Shown here piece by piece: positions 33,001 through 45,112 of a stretch of 64,000 nt of DNA; position 1 is the first letter of the stretch; every line of letters begins with the position of its first letter. The DNA comes from Gordius sp. MW1 (Eukaryota; Nematomorpha; Gordioida; Gordea; Gordiidae), in the NCBI GenBank assembly GCA_964036665.1, contig OZ038530.1, positions 10,380,501 to 10,444,500 of the forward strand. The letters run 5' to 3'. The notes beneath the pieces were generated by a model, which was not told the DNA's origin, did no database searches, and saw only the letters and a program-made list of their open reading frames with translations. Both the position numbers and the translations under genes were made by a program.

Positions 33001-34282
33001 ATATAAATGTATAAGTTATGAAATTTGATATTCGAAAAACATAGCGTCGTCTGGTTGGCGCATAAGAAAGCCGCTAAAAAATGTTCATCGCTCAGAACTT
33101 GGCCCAATTCCAATGTTATTTTTTATTTTACTCAAGCCCAAAATCCCAATTTAATTGTTAGCCCGACTTAAGCGGCCCGATATTACATTTCAAATGTACT
33201 TTATCCTATATATACATGTGAAATGGATTACTATAATATTAATATGTTAAAATAATAATATAACTATTATGATTATAATCCACATTAATTTAGCTAATTT
33301 AATAATCCATATTTTTAAAATAAATAATTCAACTTCAAAATCAAAATTTTATTTGACGGTTAAAAACAAATAATCTTTTGAATTATTTACCTTATTTTTA
33401 AAATTTCTTTTTTTATATATATTCAAAAAAGTGAGAAATTTAAAAGCTAAAAAGTTATTTTAGATAAATTTATGAAATAGTTCGTTGGCTAGAGTTTGCT
33501 TTCATTCTGATTTTGGACTTTGGCAGTGATGCGGAAAAACCGAGAAAAATCTCCGAGACAAGAATTTTGTTTTCGAGACGGGACAAGACGAGATTTTATA
33601 GTGGAGATCTTGGCTTAAAATTTTTTTTATTAGCCATCATAATTATATATACTCAATTTAGTTTGTATAAATTGTTTATTTTGTATGATCTACTGTATAA
33701 TAAAATTGGAATTCCTTTAATATTAGATATTTTACACTCCAAGTTTTAATCAATAATAGATCTATATCGGCGTAAAATTTGAATTCTAGCAGTGGTCCTA
33801 ACCCTAAGGGCTTTTAAATAATTATGCAAGATATTCATTACATATTTATTTCCTGAGCATTAATTTAATATGAACATATTATAAACATGAGTTCTGATAA
33901 AATATTAATAATACTAAAACATCTTCAAATTTCGCAACGGATGCATCCATCATTCGGTTTTATGTTATATCTTTAATTGTTAATTAAACATAATAAATTT
34001 GGTTAAAGATTTTTTGAGCGCCCGGCGATTTCTATGTATGCCGAAAGATTGATTTAAAGTTTAATCATGAGTCTGGCAAGATTTATGATTGAACTTATCA
34101 ATCGTAGTGGTACACCTCTGAAAGGATCAAACTAGAAAATCCCACTATGCATTTATTTAGTTATTTACATTTTCTTTCACATAGTAAGGTTGGAAGGTGC
34201 ATTCTATTAAAATTTCTCTAAATGTTACGATTTTGCAAATATTTATATGAAAATAAATAATAAATTGCGGTTTTGTTAATAT
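33001..34282. other. AT-rich repeat territory, no gene
   Basis: Includes the GAGAC-rich cluster at 33530-33605, preceded by CAGTGATGCGG, which would suit a hAT terminus. The other end at about 35349 (inverted CAAGTGTTTC) is too diverged to be certain. Confidence 0.3.
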
Positions 34283-34456
34283 TTTGAATGAGCTCTAATA
34301 AGAGCGAAAACGTTATATGTCTTTTATCATTTTAAAGTCACGTGCTAAAAAAGATAAGGATATATATCAATTTAGTCTCTAATTAAAATTGGCTATAGAT
34401 GGCGCTAATTAGCGTATACTTCTAAGTTAATCACGGCACTCCTAATGGGGTTATTA
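34283..34456 (+). repeat. Hammerhead-bearing repeat, copy 2 (core broken)
   Basis: Shares stem II, GAAAA, ATATGTC and the ATAGATGGCGCTAATTAG to GGGGTTATT segment with 2395-2595. In place of CTGATGA it reads TTGAATGA, so the catalytic core is damaged. Confidence 0.7.
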
Positions 34457-35903
34457 TTATTTTCTGTAAATGTTCCGATTTTGCACAAAGATTCAAACCT
34501 AAGTTTTATTAGTAATTATATATTTTGTGGTCAATTAATTTAAAATGGTAAAACTATTTATTTTGGAACATTATATAATAATGCTTTATACTATAATAGA
34601 AGGGTTTACAATTTTAATGTAAAAGTATTTGCTATAAGATTATATATGTGCAAATTATTTAAAACCTCAGAATTTTTTGCAACTAATTACTTATGTGTAA
34701 ATAATGACGAGAAGTATCTACAGCACCTTTGTGGTTTCTAGGACAATATGATAACAATGAAAATGTAAATGCAATAAATTACTTACAAATTGTAAGAGTA
34801 ATACCAAATGTTTTAAACATAGAGATAAAGGATCTATTTATTTTTGTTGATGCTAACTAAAAGTCTGCATTAAATAAACAATTAAGTTAAAAATAAATAA
34901 ACCTTAAGTTAGTTCGTCTAAAATTTTTAATAATTTAACTTATTGAACTATTTTTGCATGGGCCAGGATAGCTTGACAATTTTAATGATTTTCTTTACTC
35001 TGCCCATATCATAGAAACTCAAATCTATACAATTTAGTAACCTCGTGTACAAGCGTAATAGTAACATGTGTTTATATTACTAAATTTTATTTGAAAGTTA
35101 TAAACACTATAAAAATAGATATTAAAATTAAAAAACGATAATAAAATAGCACAAGCTATATTAAACACGTTCAAAAGATTTTAAATAAAATAATCGTACC
35201 ATCTCAATTTTTTAAATTTTCTCTGTATATATAATAATATTTTAAAGTCGAGAAATGTTAAAAAATCTCGTCGAGACAAGACGAAGCTTTTCCTAACCCG
35301 AGACGAGATTTTGCTTTCGAGACCGATACGAGACGAGATAGAAACACTTGATTTAGGGTCCAGCTAGCCTTGCAAGCTTCTAGCCCAAGGCAAAATAGTT
35401 TTATTCATTTTTGTCACAGTCTAACCCTACATATTCACAATAGGGCCGCCCGCACAGGGCTATACGCATGAGTAATTTGTGTTATCGAGCGCGTTTTTAT
35501 GATTTTGGTAAATTTGTTTGATTAATAAACATAAAAACTTTATATTATGCCATTCATATAAGTATTTAATCCAGTTAGGTTTTAGAATAGAACGTTCTTT
35601 TCTACTTTAATTTTATGGCAAAAAGTTGCTTGCTTGTAAAACAGCTTATAAATTTGAATCAAATTTAATAATTGTGAGAATTCATATATGTGAAAACTAA
35701 TTAGGAATTTGTTTAACAGAAAACATAATTGCTTTGTCTAGCATCCTCAGTATTTTAACAAACGGGTTAAATAAGTAAATCAAGAACCTATTTTTTACAG
35801 CTTTCCTTCCATTGAATAGAATCGAACCTAATAAATATGCTGTAAGATTAAATGCTCTGTTAAATTTATATAAAAACCTTTAGAACTCGATTTATTTCGT
35901 AGA
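34457..35903. other. AT-rich, GAGAC cluster at 35255-35345
   Basis: No gene recognised. Holds one end of the GTCTCG-type repeat. Confidence 0.35.
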
Positions 35904-35911
35904 CCTAGGAA

Positions 35912-37487
35912 CAGGGGTTTGAACCCGCCTAAAAAAATCGGGTTCGTGTTCGGTTTAAGGAATTGGGTTCGGGTTCGTGTTCGGTTTAAGGAATTGGGTT
36001 CGGGTTCGGGTACAGGTTCGGGTTCAAGAAATTTTATTATACTAATAATACATTTTTACCTTCAAAAAATTATTGAATAGTTAACTTAATTTTTAAATAG
36101 CACCTAATTAAATTCACATGCCAATTATTTCAGTGCATATGTATTTATTGAATTTTTAATGTTTTAATTTAGTTTTGGATTTAAAAGCAATAAAAATATA
36201 ATTAATAAAAGCCATACCATATTCTAAATTACAAAATATTTTTATTCAACCTATTTTTCACATCATTAAATATAAATACAGTTGACACATAAATTATGTA
36301 GATAATTTTGATATATTATTTAATCTTATAATTAAAACATCTTCTAATATTTGATCAGTCATTTGTGATCGATAATTTGATAGAATAAATTTTAATGAGG
36401 AAAAAGCTCTTTCCACACTAACATGGGTAGGTGGAACAGCTAATACAACCTGGGCTAACTGATAAATCTTGGGATGTTCACGTTATTTTTCTCCCAAAAT
36501 TCTAATACGTTCTCATCTCGTCCAATTCTATTTAGATCTAAAAACAATGTCAAGACAGAACCTATACTTTTTCCTGCACTTTTAACATTTTTCATATTAT
36601 TTGTTTTACTTTGTTCTTTCATTCTTAAAAGCTTCTTAAGCTTATCCGTTTTATCAGGCAATGATAATTGTATTTTATCACTAGAATCATTACAGCCATT
36701 CTTTAATACCTCCAACTTCCCCCAAATTTTTAGTAAATGTATTTTGGCTATGTGAATTTCTTCCTCGGATAGTAGACATTGATAACGCAGACCAACGTAT
36801 AAAGCTGCTAAAAGAACATCATTTTTAAGAAGCTTTTCCTCGCGTGCCTTCATATTTTCAATTATTATCAATTTTTCAAATATATTGTCTAAAGTTGACT
36901 CTTGATTGGATTTGAGTTTTTTCAGAGAAGGAGAAAGACAAAGTGCCTTCTTTTCTTCTTTATATTTGTCAACGAGAGTTGAATGAAATCTTTCTAAATG
37001 TTTTTCAAGATTGGTTAATGTGTCCCTTTCATTTTTTTACCACAATCTATGGCAAGGCATTCTGAATTATTTGATAATGGAGATATTTTATAATATTTCT
37101 TAATGGGGTTATTTTCCCTCACCATTTTAGACTATATACCATAACTAATATATATCAATTATATATATAATACTTACAAATAATTCTTGAGATAATTAGT
37201 ATTGATTAACGAATGAAAAATGCCGGAAACATAAAAATATTGAAATTAAAATCATGTGGTTTTCTTCGTTTCGTTACATTGTCATGATAGAGAAAACTGA
37301 GATATTCAATTCACAATATATTTTTGAATTAAAAACCCGAACCCGAACCCTTTTTTGTATTTATCGGGTTCGGGTTCGGGTTTTAAGGGTATTTTTAAAA
37401 ATGGGTTCGGGTTTGGGTTCGGGGTCTGTAAATCATCGGGTTTTACCCGGTTCGGGTTCACGGGTTCGGGTTCGGGACAAACCCCTG
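35912..37487 (-). mobile_element. hAT DNA transposon with 8-bp TSD CCTAGGAA
   Basis: Termini CAGGGGTTTGAACCCG and the inverse of CAGGGGTTTGTCCCG. Flanks 35904-35911 and 37488-37495 are both CCTAGGAA. Both subterminal regions consist of repeated TTCGGG/GGGTTC words. Inside is a decayed BED-finger transposase on the minus strand. An internally deleted relative is at 55548-56342. Confidence 0.92.
36294..37125 (-). pseudogene. hAT transposase, frameshifted and shortened
   Basis: Starts at 37125 (MVRENNPIKKYYKISPL). A CX4C pair followed, after a frameshift near 37035, by NLEKHLERFH fits a BED zinc finger. The middle part stays open in 36871-36455. Another one-base shift near 36455-36475 separates it from the C-terminal dimerisation region (QLAQVVLAVPPTHVSVERAF, then SLKFILSNYRSQM), ending at 36294. 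Much shorter than a full hAT transposase, so the central catalytic part is also reduced. Not expected to be active. Confidence 0.82.
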
Positions 37488-37634
37488 CCTAGGAAGTTTA
37501 AGGTGTTAACAAGAAGGGAATGGAGTGAAAAGGCGAATATACGGCGAAAGTAAAACAAAAATACAAATAATAAAAATTTATTCCTTTAATAGCTAATGAA
37601 AGTAAGTATATTTCTGATATAGCAGTAGATGACC

Positions 37635-37830
37635 AGTCGCGTAGCTATAGGGGCCAAGGGGTCCAAGCCCCCCCCCCCCCCCCAGTGCCAGGCCTATTCA
37701 TCTTCCCAGCAGGAAAAAGTCCTGTCCTGGCCTTTATGGACCCCAAGCAATTATTTAATATATCTTAACTTTGAATGATTATATTTATTTTGTAATAAAA
37801 AAGTAATTCTTTTAATTGAGCTACGCGACT
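37635..37830. mobile_element. Small MITE with CAGTCGCGTAGCT ends
   Basis: CAGTCGCGTAGCTATAGGGG at left, AGCTACGCGACTT at right; contains a C run of about 17. Target duplication not clear. Confidence 0.5.
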
Positions 37831-39011
37831 TATTTATATTAAATTTTCGCTCTGTTGTTTGTTAACATGCAATGAATAAGGTAACCAATTAAAGCTTAAC
37901 GTATTTTAAAGTCCTTAGCTTTAAACACAGCTTCCATCAAATATGTATGATAAACTATTTGGGAGTGGGGCAAAACCATTGGTCATTATATAAAAATTTC
38001 AATTTTTCTTTTAAATATATCTCCCATATAATTTTATGTTGCCACAATATAATCTTTTTAATTGCATAGTTTCGTTTTTAAAAAATTTCGGTCTCGTCTC
38101 GTCTTGAATACTAGCAAATTTAATTGTGTATTTTTATTTTGTATAATTTACATTCAAGGTATTAGATATATCATGTTTGGAAAATATTTGATATAAAAAC
38201 CCCAAAAGCAAATATTATATATTTTGCAAAAAAACCCAAATTTTGGAAATTTCAGTTCATTTACCTAAATATGAATGGCCTTATGTAAATAAATTGTTAA
38301 TATGTTTATCACATATTTATATCTATGTCGTTTGTATATATTAAAAATTTTTGGGCTTAGAATGAGATCTGATTGACTAGTAAATATAACTAAAGCATTT
38401 TTTAATTTGTAATTTCTCATCTTGTCTGATGTGGTAATAATAAACTGGTAGTTGATTAATTTGAATAATCCTCCTAGGCTCGAGATATTTGAGCACCGTT
38501 TAAAACTATATTCGATTATTCGATGACAACACAAGCAAATAAATCATTAATTTTCCAGAGGGTTTTATGCTTTAACTCATAATATACCTCCTAAATTTAA
38601 AGACATTAGATTATACCATTATTTACGGCTTTTCACATGTGGGCTTAACAGGCGCATTCGAATTTGCTATAATTTTTAGCAAATGTGGCAATTATGCAAT
38701 ATAAATAATCGAACATATACTACTGAAAATATTTATCACTTAATGGTAAAGTTAATTAAATATAGTAAAAATTTTTTAGAATAGAAAGGGCCTCAAAAGA
38801 TAATATAATAGTAGTTATTTTCTGACTATTATGATTTTATTAAACGATATTCGAGCAAAACTTTAGGTCCTTATCCCAATAATAATGCTACTTTTATTGC
38901 TGTTTTTGCAATTAGAATTAATTTCATTAGCGTAGCCATGGGTAGGCAGGGAGGGGCGGTGCATAGATATGAGTAAAGCCGCTGAAAGCCAGTATCTTTT
39001 GAATTTCATAT
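37831..39011. other. No gene recognised
   Basis: AT-rich. Short TCTCGTCTCGTC cluster at 38090. A GCGTAGCCATGGG motif at 38932. Confidence 0.35.
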
Positions 39012-39779
39012 GTAGGGGAGACCGGGGCTATACGTAGCTCGGGGCTATATTTATCTTCTCAGATAATTTCCATGTTATTAATTTGTACCCAGTCAAATTT
39101 ATATACAAAATGTACTTTATAAATGCGCATTTCAGACTTTAAAAACTTTTGGAAAAAATTATATAAGAAAAAAGCTAGAGAGAAAATAAGGTTTTTTGGG
39201 GCTAAAAGCTCCTTTTTCTAATTTTCTATTTTGCTAATAACTTTAAAACTATATAATCTCTAAGCTCGAAACTAATTTTAGGTAAAAACGTATGAATTTT
39301 TATATAAAAATCTACTCAGAATAAATAATTTTGTTGAGGATGACTATTTTAAAACGCAAAAAAATATTTTAGTCGTGGGGCTATTGAGAGCGGGGCTATA
39401 AGTATCTCTAATTCATTCATACATTAAAAATGATGCAAACTTACAAATGTAAAAAACAAATTTGTACGAGATAATGAAATGAAAATAAACAAGTATTTTA
39501 TCAATATATGGTCAAATCAAATTTGTTAAGGTTAGGTATTTGGCTTATCAAATAACAGTACAATTTAATTTATCAACCTAATTCATGGGTAGAATATGAA
39601 TAAGCAGGTGCTGATTGGTTTTCATCTTTTATTCAAAGACCTGATTTTATTAAGGACTCTAGAACCAACATGATATTATATTTATATACAATAAATTTTA
39701 ATTATATTCATTATTGTAAAGTTTATGTGAGACTTTTATATTAATAAAGCATTTAAATATGATTTCAACATAACAATCT

Positions 39780-40080
39780 CTGTAAAAACACATTTACCTT
39801 ATAATTTGTTTATGAAGCTTTATAAGCTATAAAAGACAAACTTAATATTTAACAATATCATAAATTATCATATGAAACTTTATAAGCTATAAAAGACAAA
39901 CTTTTAATATCTATTGTAGCAATATTATAAATAGCAATATTATAATTTATTATATGCTTTATAGCTTTAAAAAACAAACTTACAATATTATAGCAATTAT
40001 AAATTATTGTATGAAACTATATATGCATGAAAGATTAACTTTTACTATTTTAGCAATTATAAATTATTATATGATACTTG
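39780..40080. repeat. Tandem AT-rich repeat
   Basis: Repeated units containing ATGAAACTTTATAAGCTATAA and AAGACAAACTT, unit about 55-65 bp, decaying to the right. Confidence 0.65.
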
Positions 40081-40120
40081 ATATACTATTCAAAACAAAT
40101 CAATTACAAAAGTTAAAAAG

Positions 40121-40270
40121 GGAATTAATTTGTCTAAAGATAGTTGCATAATTTGTGCCAAAGGCTATAAGAAAAATCATCAGAATGAAGATTGGTTTAA
40201 TAGAAGTTGCTCCATGTGGGCACATGGATCATGTTGCAATAATGATGCTTTTTATATGTCACAATTGTAA
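40121..40270 (+). pseudogene. C-terminal zinc-finger remnant of a transposase
   Basis: 50-codon open tail with CIICAKGYKKN then W-X4-C, W-X-H and CC, ending in a stop. The C-X2-C...W..C..W.H..C pattern resembles the PHD-like finger at the end of some invertebrate DDE transposases. It lies inside the outer TIR element and is probably its former transposase. Confidence 0.5.
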
Positions 40271-40334
40271 ACAATAAAAAGTATTTTAAACAATATGTGT
40301 TGGTTATATTTTAGTAGTTGTATTTGGATAAATC

Positions 40335-40773
40335 TGTAGGATATTAAAATGCGAGTTGACAATAGAAATGTAGCGGATTGTCAACTCCATATGTTATTAT
40401 TATTACATCATTTCCACAAATCGCTTCATCCAAATATTGCATCATTTTTCAAAACAAATCCAGTCCCTTATACTTATCATCGCGTATATCAAATATTATA
40501 CTTATTATCGCGTATATCAAATACAATCCATTCGCTTATACTTATCATCGCGTATATCAAATATTATACTTATTATCGCGTATATCAAATACAATCCATT
40601 CGCTTATACTTATTATCGCGTATATCAAATATTATACTTATTATCGCGTATATCAAATACAATCCATTCGCTTATACTTATCATCGCGTATATCAAATAT
40701 TATACTTATTATCGCGTATATCAAATACAATAATATTACCATACTCATCATTACCTACTTTTCTTAAAGTTAA
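40335..40773 (+). repeat. 5' LTR of CsRn1-like element
   Basis: Starts TGTAGGATATTAAAATGCGA. The central part carries eight copies of a TATTATCGCGTATATCAAAT-type unit arranged as four higher-order pairs of about 67 bp. Ends ...CTTAAAGTTAA. Confidence 0.88.
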
Positions 40774-40775
40774 AT

Positions 40776-40786
40776 TGGTGACCCCT
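40776..40786 (+). promoter_or_regulatory. tRNA-Trp-type primer-binding site
   Basis: TGGTGACCCCT just inside the 5' LTR, complementary to the GGGGTCACCA end of tRNA-Trp; three bases before the gag ATG. Confidence 0.8.
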
Positions 40787-40788
40787 CA

Positions 40789-41238
40789 ATGGACACAAAC
40801 CTAATCCAAGATTCCCCCAGGGAAACAGATCCAGCGCAACTCGAAAGTGCCATTTTTTTCAAACTACCCCCTTTCAATCGCTTAAACCCCCGCCTTTGGT
40901 TTATCCAAATCGAAGCTCTGTTTACGATTCGACGGATAAGATCCGAGGCCTCCAAACTTGCATATGTGGTTGAATCCCTTCCACAAGAAGTGACCACTGA
41001 AATCCAAGACTTCTTGGAAAATATACCAGTGGAATCCCCCTATAGTACAATTCGAGCAGCCATTTTAGATCGTACAACCAGGTCAGAGTCAGCAAGATTC
41101 CGCGAACTACTTACTAACGTAGAGTTGGGCGACCGTAAGCCCTCCCAACTTTACAGACACATGAAGGCACTCCTCGGTACAGCTAAAATGGACGAGGCTA
41201 TTCTGAAACAGCTGTGGCTAGACAAATTAGCATTTTAG
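40789..41238 (+). pseudogene. Gag of CsRn1-like element, N-terminal part
   Basis: 149 codons: PPFNRLNPRLWFIQIEALF start, then helical capsid-like sequence to KQLWLDKL. A frameshift at about 41215-41238 puts the continuation in another frame. Confidence 0.8.
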
Positions 41239-41624
41239 CCATTTGCGCAGGTGACCAGTCTCTATCCAAGCTAGCTGAATCAGCTGATAGGATTGCCGAG
41301 ACATATCGCACCCCCCAATTATCAAATATCATTCCAAAGGCGAACAATGAATTGGAAATGCTCCGTGGCATGGTTGAAAAACTCAATCTGAGCATTGACA
41401 CATTACGCCAGGATCTCGACCAACAAAAACGACTCACAAGGGACAAATTTTCGCCTAGACGTTCTCAGTCACCTTCCAGACCCTCCACTGATGTTCCCCC
41501 TGACTGGTGCTGGTACCATCAGCAATTCAGGCACAAATCCTCCAAATGCCAATCACCGTGTAACTACACTATGACCGCAGCGTCAAACCATTCGGCCAGC
41601 CAGGAACAGCGACGCCTGGTCTAG
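41214..41624 (+). pseudogene. Gag of CsRn1-like element, C-terminal part with CHCC finger
   Basis: Continues with ISILAICAGDQSLSKLAESAD. CWYHQQFRHKSSKCQSPC gives the C-X2-H-X9-C-X3-C finger characteristic of this clade. Overlaps the following protease frame by about 60 nt in the -1 frame, which could be a natural gag/pol shift. Confidence 0.8.
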
Positions 41625-43348
41625 GCCTATCAAGGAGTCGCTTATTTTTTATTCTGGATAAATCTACTGGACTGCGTCTCCTTATAGACACTGGGGCCAA
41701 AATCAGCGTTATACCGCCTCCTCCCAACCATCATCTTAAACCCTCTCATATCTACCTGCAAGCAGCCAACACCAGCACCATCAAGACTTATGGTCAAAAA
41801 TCCTTGGCACTGGATCTTGGTTTGCGCAGGAATTTCCAATGGATATTCACAGTTGCTGATGTGAAAACGCCGATCATCGGGGCGGATTTCTTAAGCAACT
41901 TCAATCTCCTCGTAGATATCCGACGACAGTGTCTGCTGGACCCCATTACCGCATTAAAATCGTATGGCCATTCCACTAACTCGAGTTTATATAATGTACA
42001 ACTCGCTATTAAAATAGATTCTCCTGATTTTTTAAACTTATTAAGGGAATTCCCTGAAATTTATACCCCCCCTAATTACAAGGTTAACGTAAAGCATCAC
42101 GTCGTCCATCACATAAACACCCAAGGCCCACCTGTTTACGCCAAGCCTAGGCGCCTAGACCCTGTTAAATTGAAAATAGCTAAACAAGAATTTACTCACA
42201 TGCTTGAATTGGGTCTAATCCAACCTTCGGATAGTCCCTGGGCATCTCCTCTGCATATGGTCTCAAAGAAAGTACCCGGGGATTGGCGACCATGCGGTGA
42301 TTACAGAGCCCTTAACACTCAAACCGTACCAGATCGATATCCCCTCCCACACCTCCACGACTTTTCGCTCAATCTAGCCGGCACAACAATCTACAGCAAG
42401 ATAGATCTCGTTCGAGCCTACCACCAAATTCCCGTCGCCTCCGAAGACATCAAAAAGACAGCCATTACCACACCCTTCGGTCTATTCGAATATTCACGTA
42501 TGCCTTTTGGGCTACGCAACTCCGCTCAAACCTTCCAACGTTTCATCGACCAAGCCTTTCGACGCCTGAACTTTACATTTGCCTATCTAGATGATATCTT
42601 AATTGCAAGCTCATCAACTACCGAACACTTAGAGCATCTCCGTCAAGTTTTCCAACGCCTACGTGAGTTCGATCTCAAGATTAACGTAAGCAAATGTGAA
42701 TGGGCACAACCTGCAATTAGCTTCCTTGGCCACCACGTATCGTCTCAAGGTCTAACTCCAGTACCAGACAAAATCTCAGCTATCAAAAGTTTTGCCACCC
42801 CAACAACCATGACACAACTTCGTCGCTTCGTAGGTATGGTAAATTTTTACCGACGTTTTATACCTAGCTGCGCACTCCTCCTCCAGCCATTAACTGACCT
42901 GCTCAATGACTCAAAAGGACCCCTCATGTTAACGCAAGACGCACATGAGGCATTCAACAAGACTAAGGAAGCGCTTGACGAGGTCACGACCCTGAATCAC
43001 CTAGTAGAAAGCGCCACTCTCTCATTAACAACCGACGCGTCAAACACCGCCATTGGCGCCGTTCTGCACCAAACAATAAATGGAGAAAGTAGCCCCCTAT
43101 CATTTTTTTCGCTTAAATTAAATAAGGCCCAGACACGCTACAGCACATTTGGTAGGGAATTACTTGCTATTTACCTCTCTATAAAACATTATCGACATGT
43201 TTTAGAAGGGCGAGACTTCACAGTTCACACAGATCACAAGCCTCTGACCTACGCTTTAACTAGTAAGTCTGACAAATACTCACCACGGAATACGACAGCT
43301 AGATTACATATCACAATTTACATCCGACATTCAGTTCATCAAAGGTAA
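41564..43348 (+). pseudogene. Protease-reverse transcriptase-RNase H of CsRn1-like element
   Basis: Open from 41564. The protease motif [13 protein letters not shown] is near 41690, upstream of the first usable start. RT carries the [13 protein letters not shown] and YLDDILIA motifs. RNase H begins [14 protein letters not shown] one-base frameshift near 43300 moves the end of RNase H into the next frame, and this frame closes at 43348. Confidence 0.88.
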
Positions 43349-44762
43349 GACAAATATCGTGGCGGACGCTTTTTCGCGAACAGAGATAGATTCCATACAA
43401 CTTACAAACACCACAATAACGGAAAGGATAGCTATGTCGCAACAACGAGAACAATACTCAACCGAAGAGCTTGGATCCCTTAAATTGGAGCAGTGTTCAA
43501 TTCCAGGTACGAGTTTAACCCTTACCTGCGATACATCCACCACAATTCCAAGGCCCTTAGTACCCAAGAGCCTACGACGCGAAGTTTTTGAGCACCTACA
43601 TGGTCTGTCCCATCCGGCCTCCCGGCCAACACTAAAACTGATTTCCAAACGTTTCGTCTGGCCTGGTATGAATAAAGATGTACGAGATTGGACGAAACAG
43701 TGCGTTCCATGCCAAAAATGCAAAGTTAATAGACACACCATCACAGTCCCAGCCACTTTCGCGGAACCGGACGCAAGATTCAGTCATGTTCACGTGGACC
43801 TCGTGGGCCCATTACCGCCTTCTAATGGACACATCTACATTTTCACCGCAGTCGATCGTTTTACCCGGTGGCCCGTGGCAATCCCAATCAACGATGCGTC
43901 AGCTGAAACTGTAGCCCAAACATTTTTGACGCATTGGATAGCTAACTACGGAGTACCCACTACATTAACCACAGACCGAGGCCCCCAATTCCAGTCTGCC
44001 TTATTTAAACGCTTATCTACTTTATTAGGTTACCATCATATAACCACTACGGCTTACCATCCACAAGCCAACGGTATGGTGGAACGATTTCATCGTCAGT
44101 TAAAAAGTTCGATTACCGCAAAAGGAGACACTACCAATTGGTCTGATCGGATACCCCTTGTACTTCTAGGTATCCGAAGCACCGTCAAGGAAGACTTATC
44201 CTGTTCAAGCGCTGAACTGGTATACGGCACCTCTTTGAGACTGCCAGGAGACTTTTTGCAACCATCAAATTGCGACACAAATGCAGCTGATTACATTCAA
44301 CGACTTCGGGAGCAGTTTGATCACGTTCGTTTCACACCCACCAGACCATCAAATATCAAACAACAGATTACCAACGATTTGGTTACAGCCACTCACGTAT
44401 TTGTAAGAATTGACCGGCTTCGGAAAGCTTTAGTCCCTCCGTACGAAGGTCCTTACAAGGTAATCGAAAGACATTCTAAATATTTCGTCATAGACCACAA
44501 AGGAAAACTGGACACCGTTTCAATTGACCGTTTAAAGCCCGCCTTCCTTGAACCGAGATCCGATGAACCGATTTCCCCAAATCCATGTCCCTCCCCTCCA
44601 AGCCGACCTGCGTTAAGCAGGCCTACCATGCAACCCGCTGTGTTTACTCCTCCCAAAGCAAGCAATTCTTCTTCTCCACCAACCAAAATCACTCCTACAC
44701 CAATTATCACCAAGTTCGGCCGTCATGTTCATTGGCCCAAGAAGTTTTTCAATTTTATGTAA
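43302..44762 (+). pseudogene. RNase H end and integrase of CsRn1-like element
   Basis: Starts within RNase H, then an H-H-C-C zinc region ending CVPCQKC. The integrase triad lies in VDLVGPL, TDRGPQFQ and NGMVERFH. The C-terminus ends GRHVHWPKKF, a common Ty3/Gypsy tail. Intact on its own but out of frame with the RT segment. Confidence 0.88.
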
Positions 44763-44772
44763 CGCTCCACTA

Positions 44773-44786
44773 CGAAGGGGACTATT
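44773..44786 (+). promoter_or_regulatory. Polypurine tract of CsRn1-like element
   Basis: ACGAAGGGGACTATT directly before the TGTAGG start of the 3' LTR. Confidence 0.6.
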
Positions 44787-44950
44787 TGTAGGATATTAAA
44801 ATGCGAGTTGACAATAGAAATGTAGCGGATTGTCAACTCCATATGTTATTATTATTACATCATTTCCACAAATCGCTTCATCCAAATATTGCATCATTAT
44901 TCAAAACAAATCCAGTCGCTTATACTTATCATCGCGTATATCAAATATTA
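44787..44950 (+). repeat. 3' LTR of CsRn1-like element, first part
   Basis: Matches the first 160 or so bases of the 5' LTR, then breaks at ...ATCAAATATTA where foreign sequence begins. Confidence 0.9.
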
Positions 44951-45112
44951 TTAATTGCTATGCAATTTATGGGCTCACTTTCCATTTTCCGAAGTCACGT
45001 CACGTCACGTCACGCACCGAACGTGGATACCGAACGTGGATGTCACGCCGCACTTTTAATTTTTGTTAATTTTTAACCAATTTTTGTTAATTTAACCAGT
45101 TTTTGGGTTCGA

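Noticed and set aside
36001-36030. GGGTTCGGG repeats as telomeric DNA
   Set aside because: They are inverted at both ends of a hAT element with a target duplication, and recur in its deleted relative.
37254-37553. 99-codon Arg/Val-rich frame
   Set aside because: Translation of the TTCGGG subterminal array of the hAT element. The same applies to 55427-55672.
30541-38110. One large TIR element defined by the four GTCTCG clusters
   Set aside because: Cluster orientations allow several pairings and no matching target duplications could be found, so limits would be guesswork.
40478-40735. Regularly spaced repeats resembling a CRISPR array
   Set aside because: The repeats are adjoining higher-order units inside an LTR, with no unique spacers, in an animal genome.
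40349-40804. Three overlapping frames of about 100-150 codons rich in the repeated word ISNIILIIAYIKY
   Set aside because: They are translations of the tandem repeat inside the 5' LTR of the CsRn1-like element.
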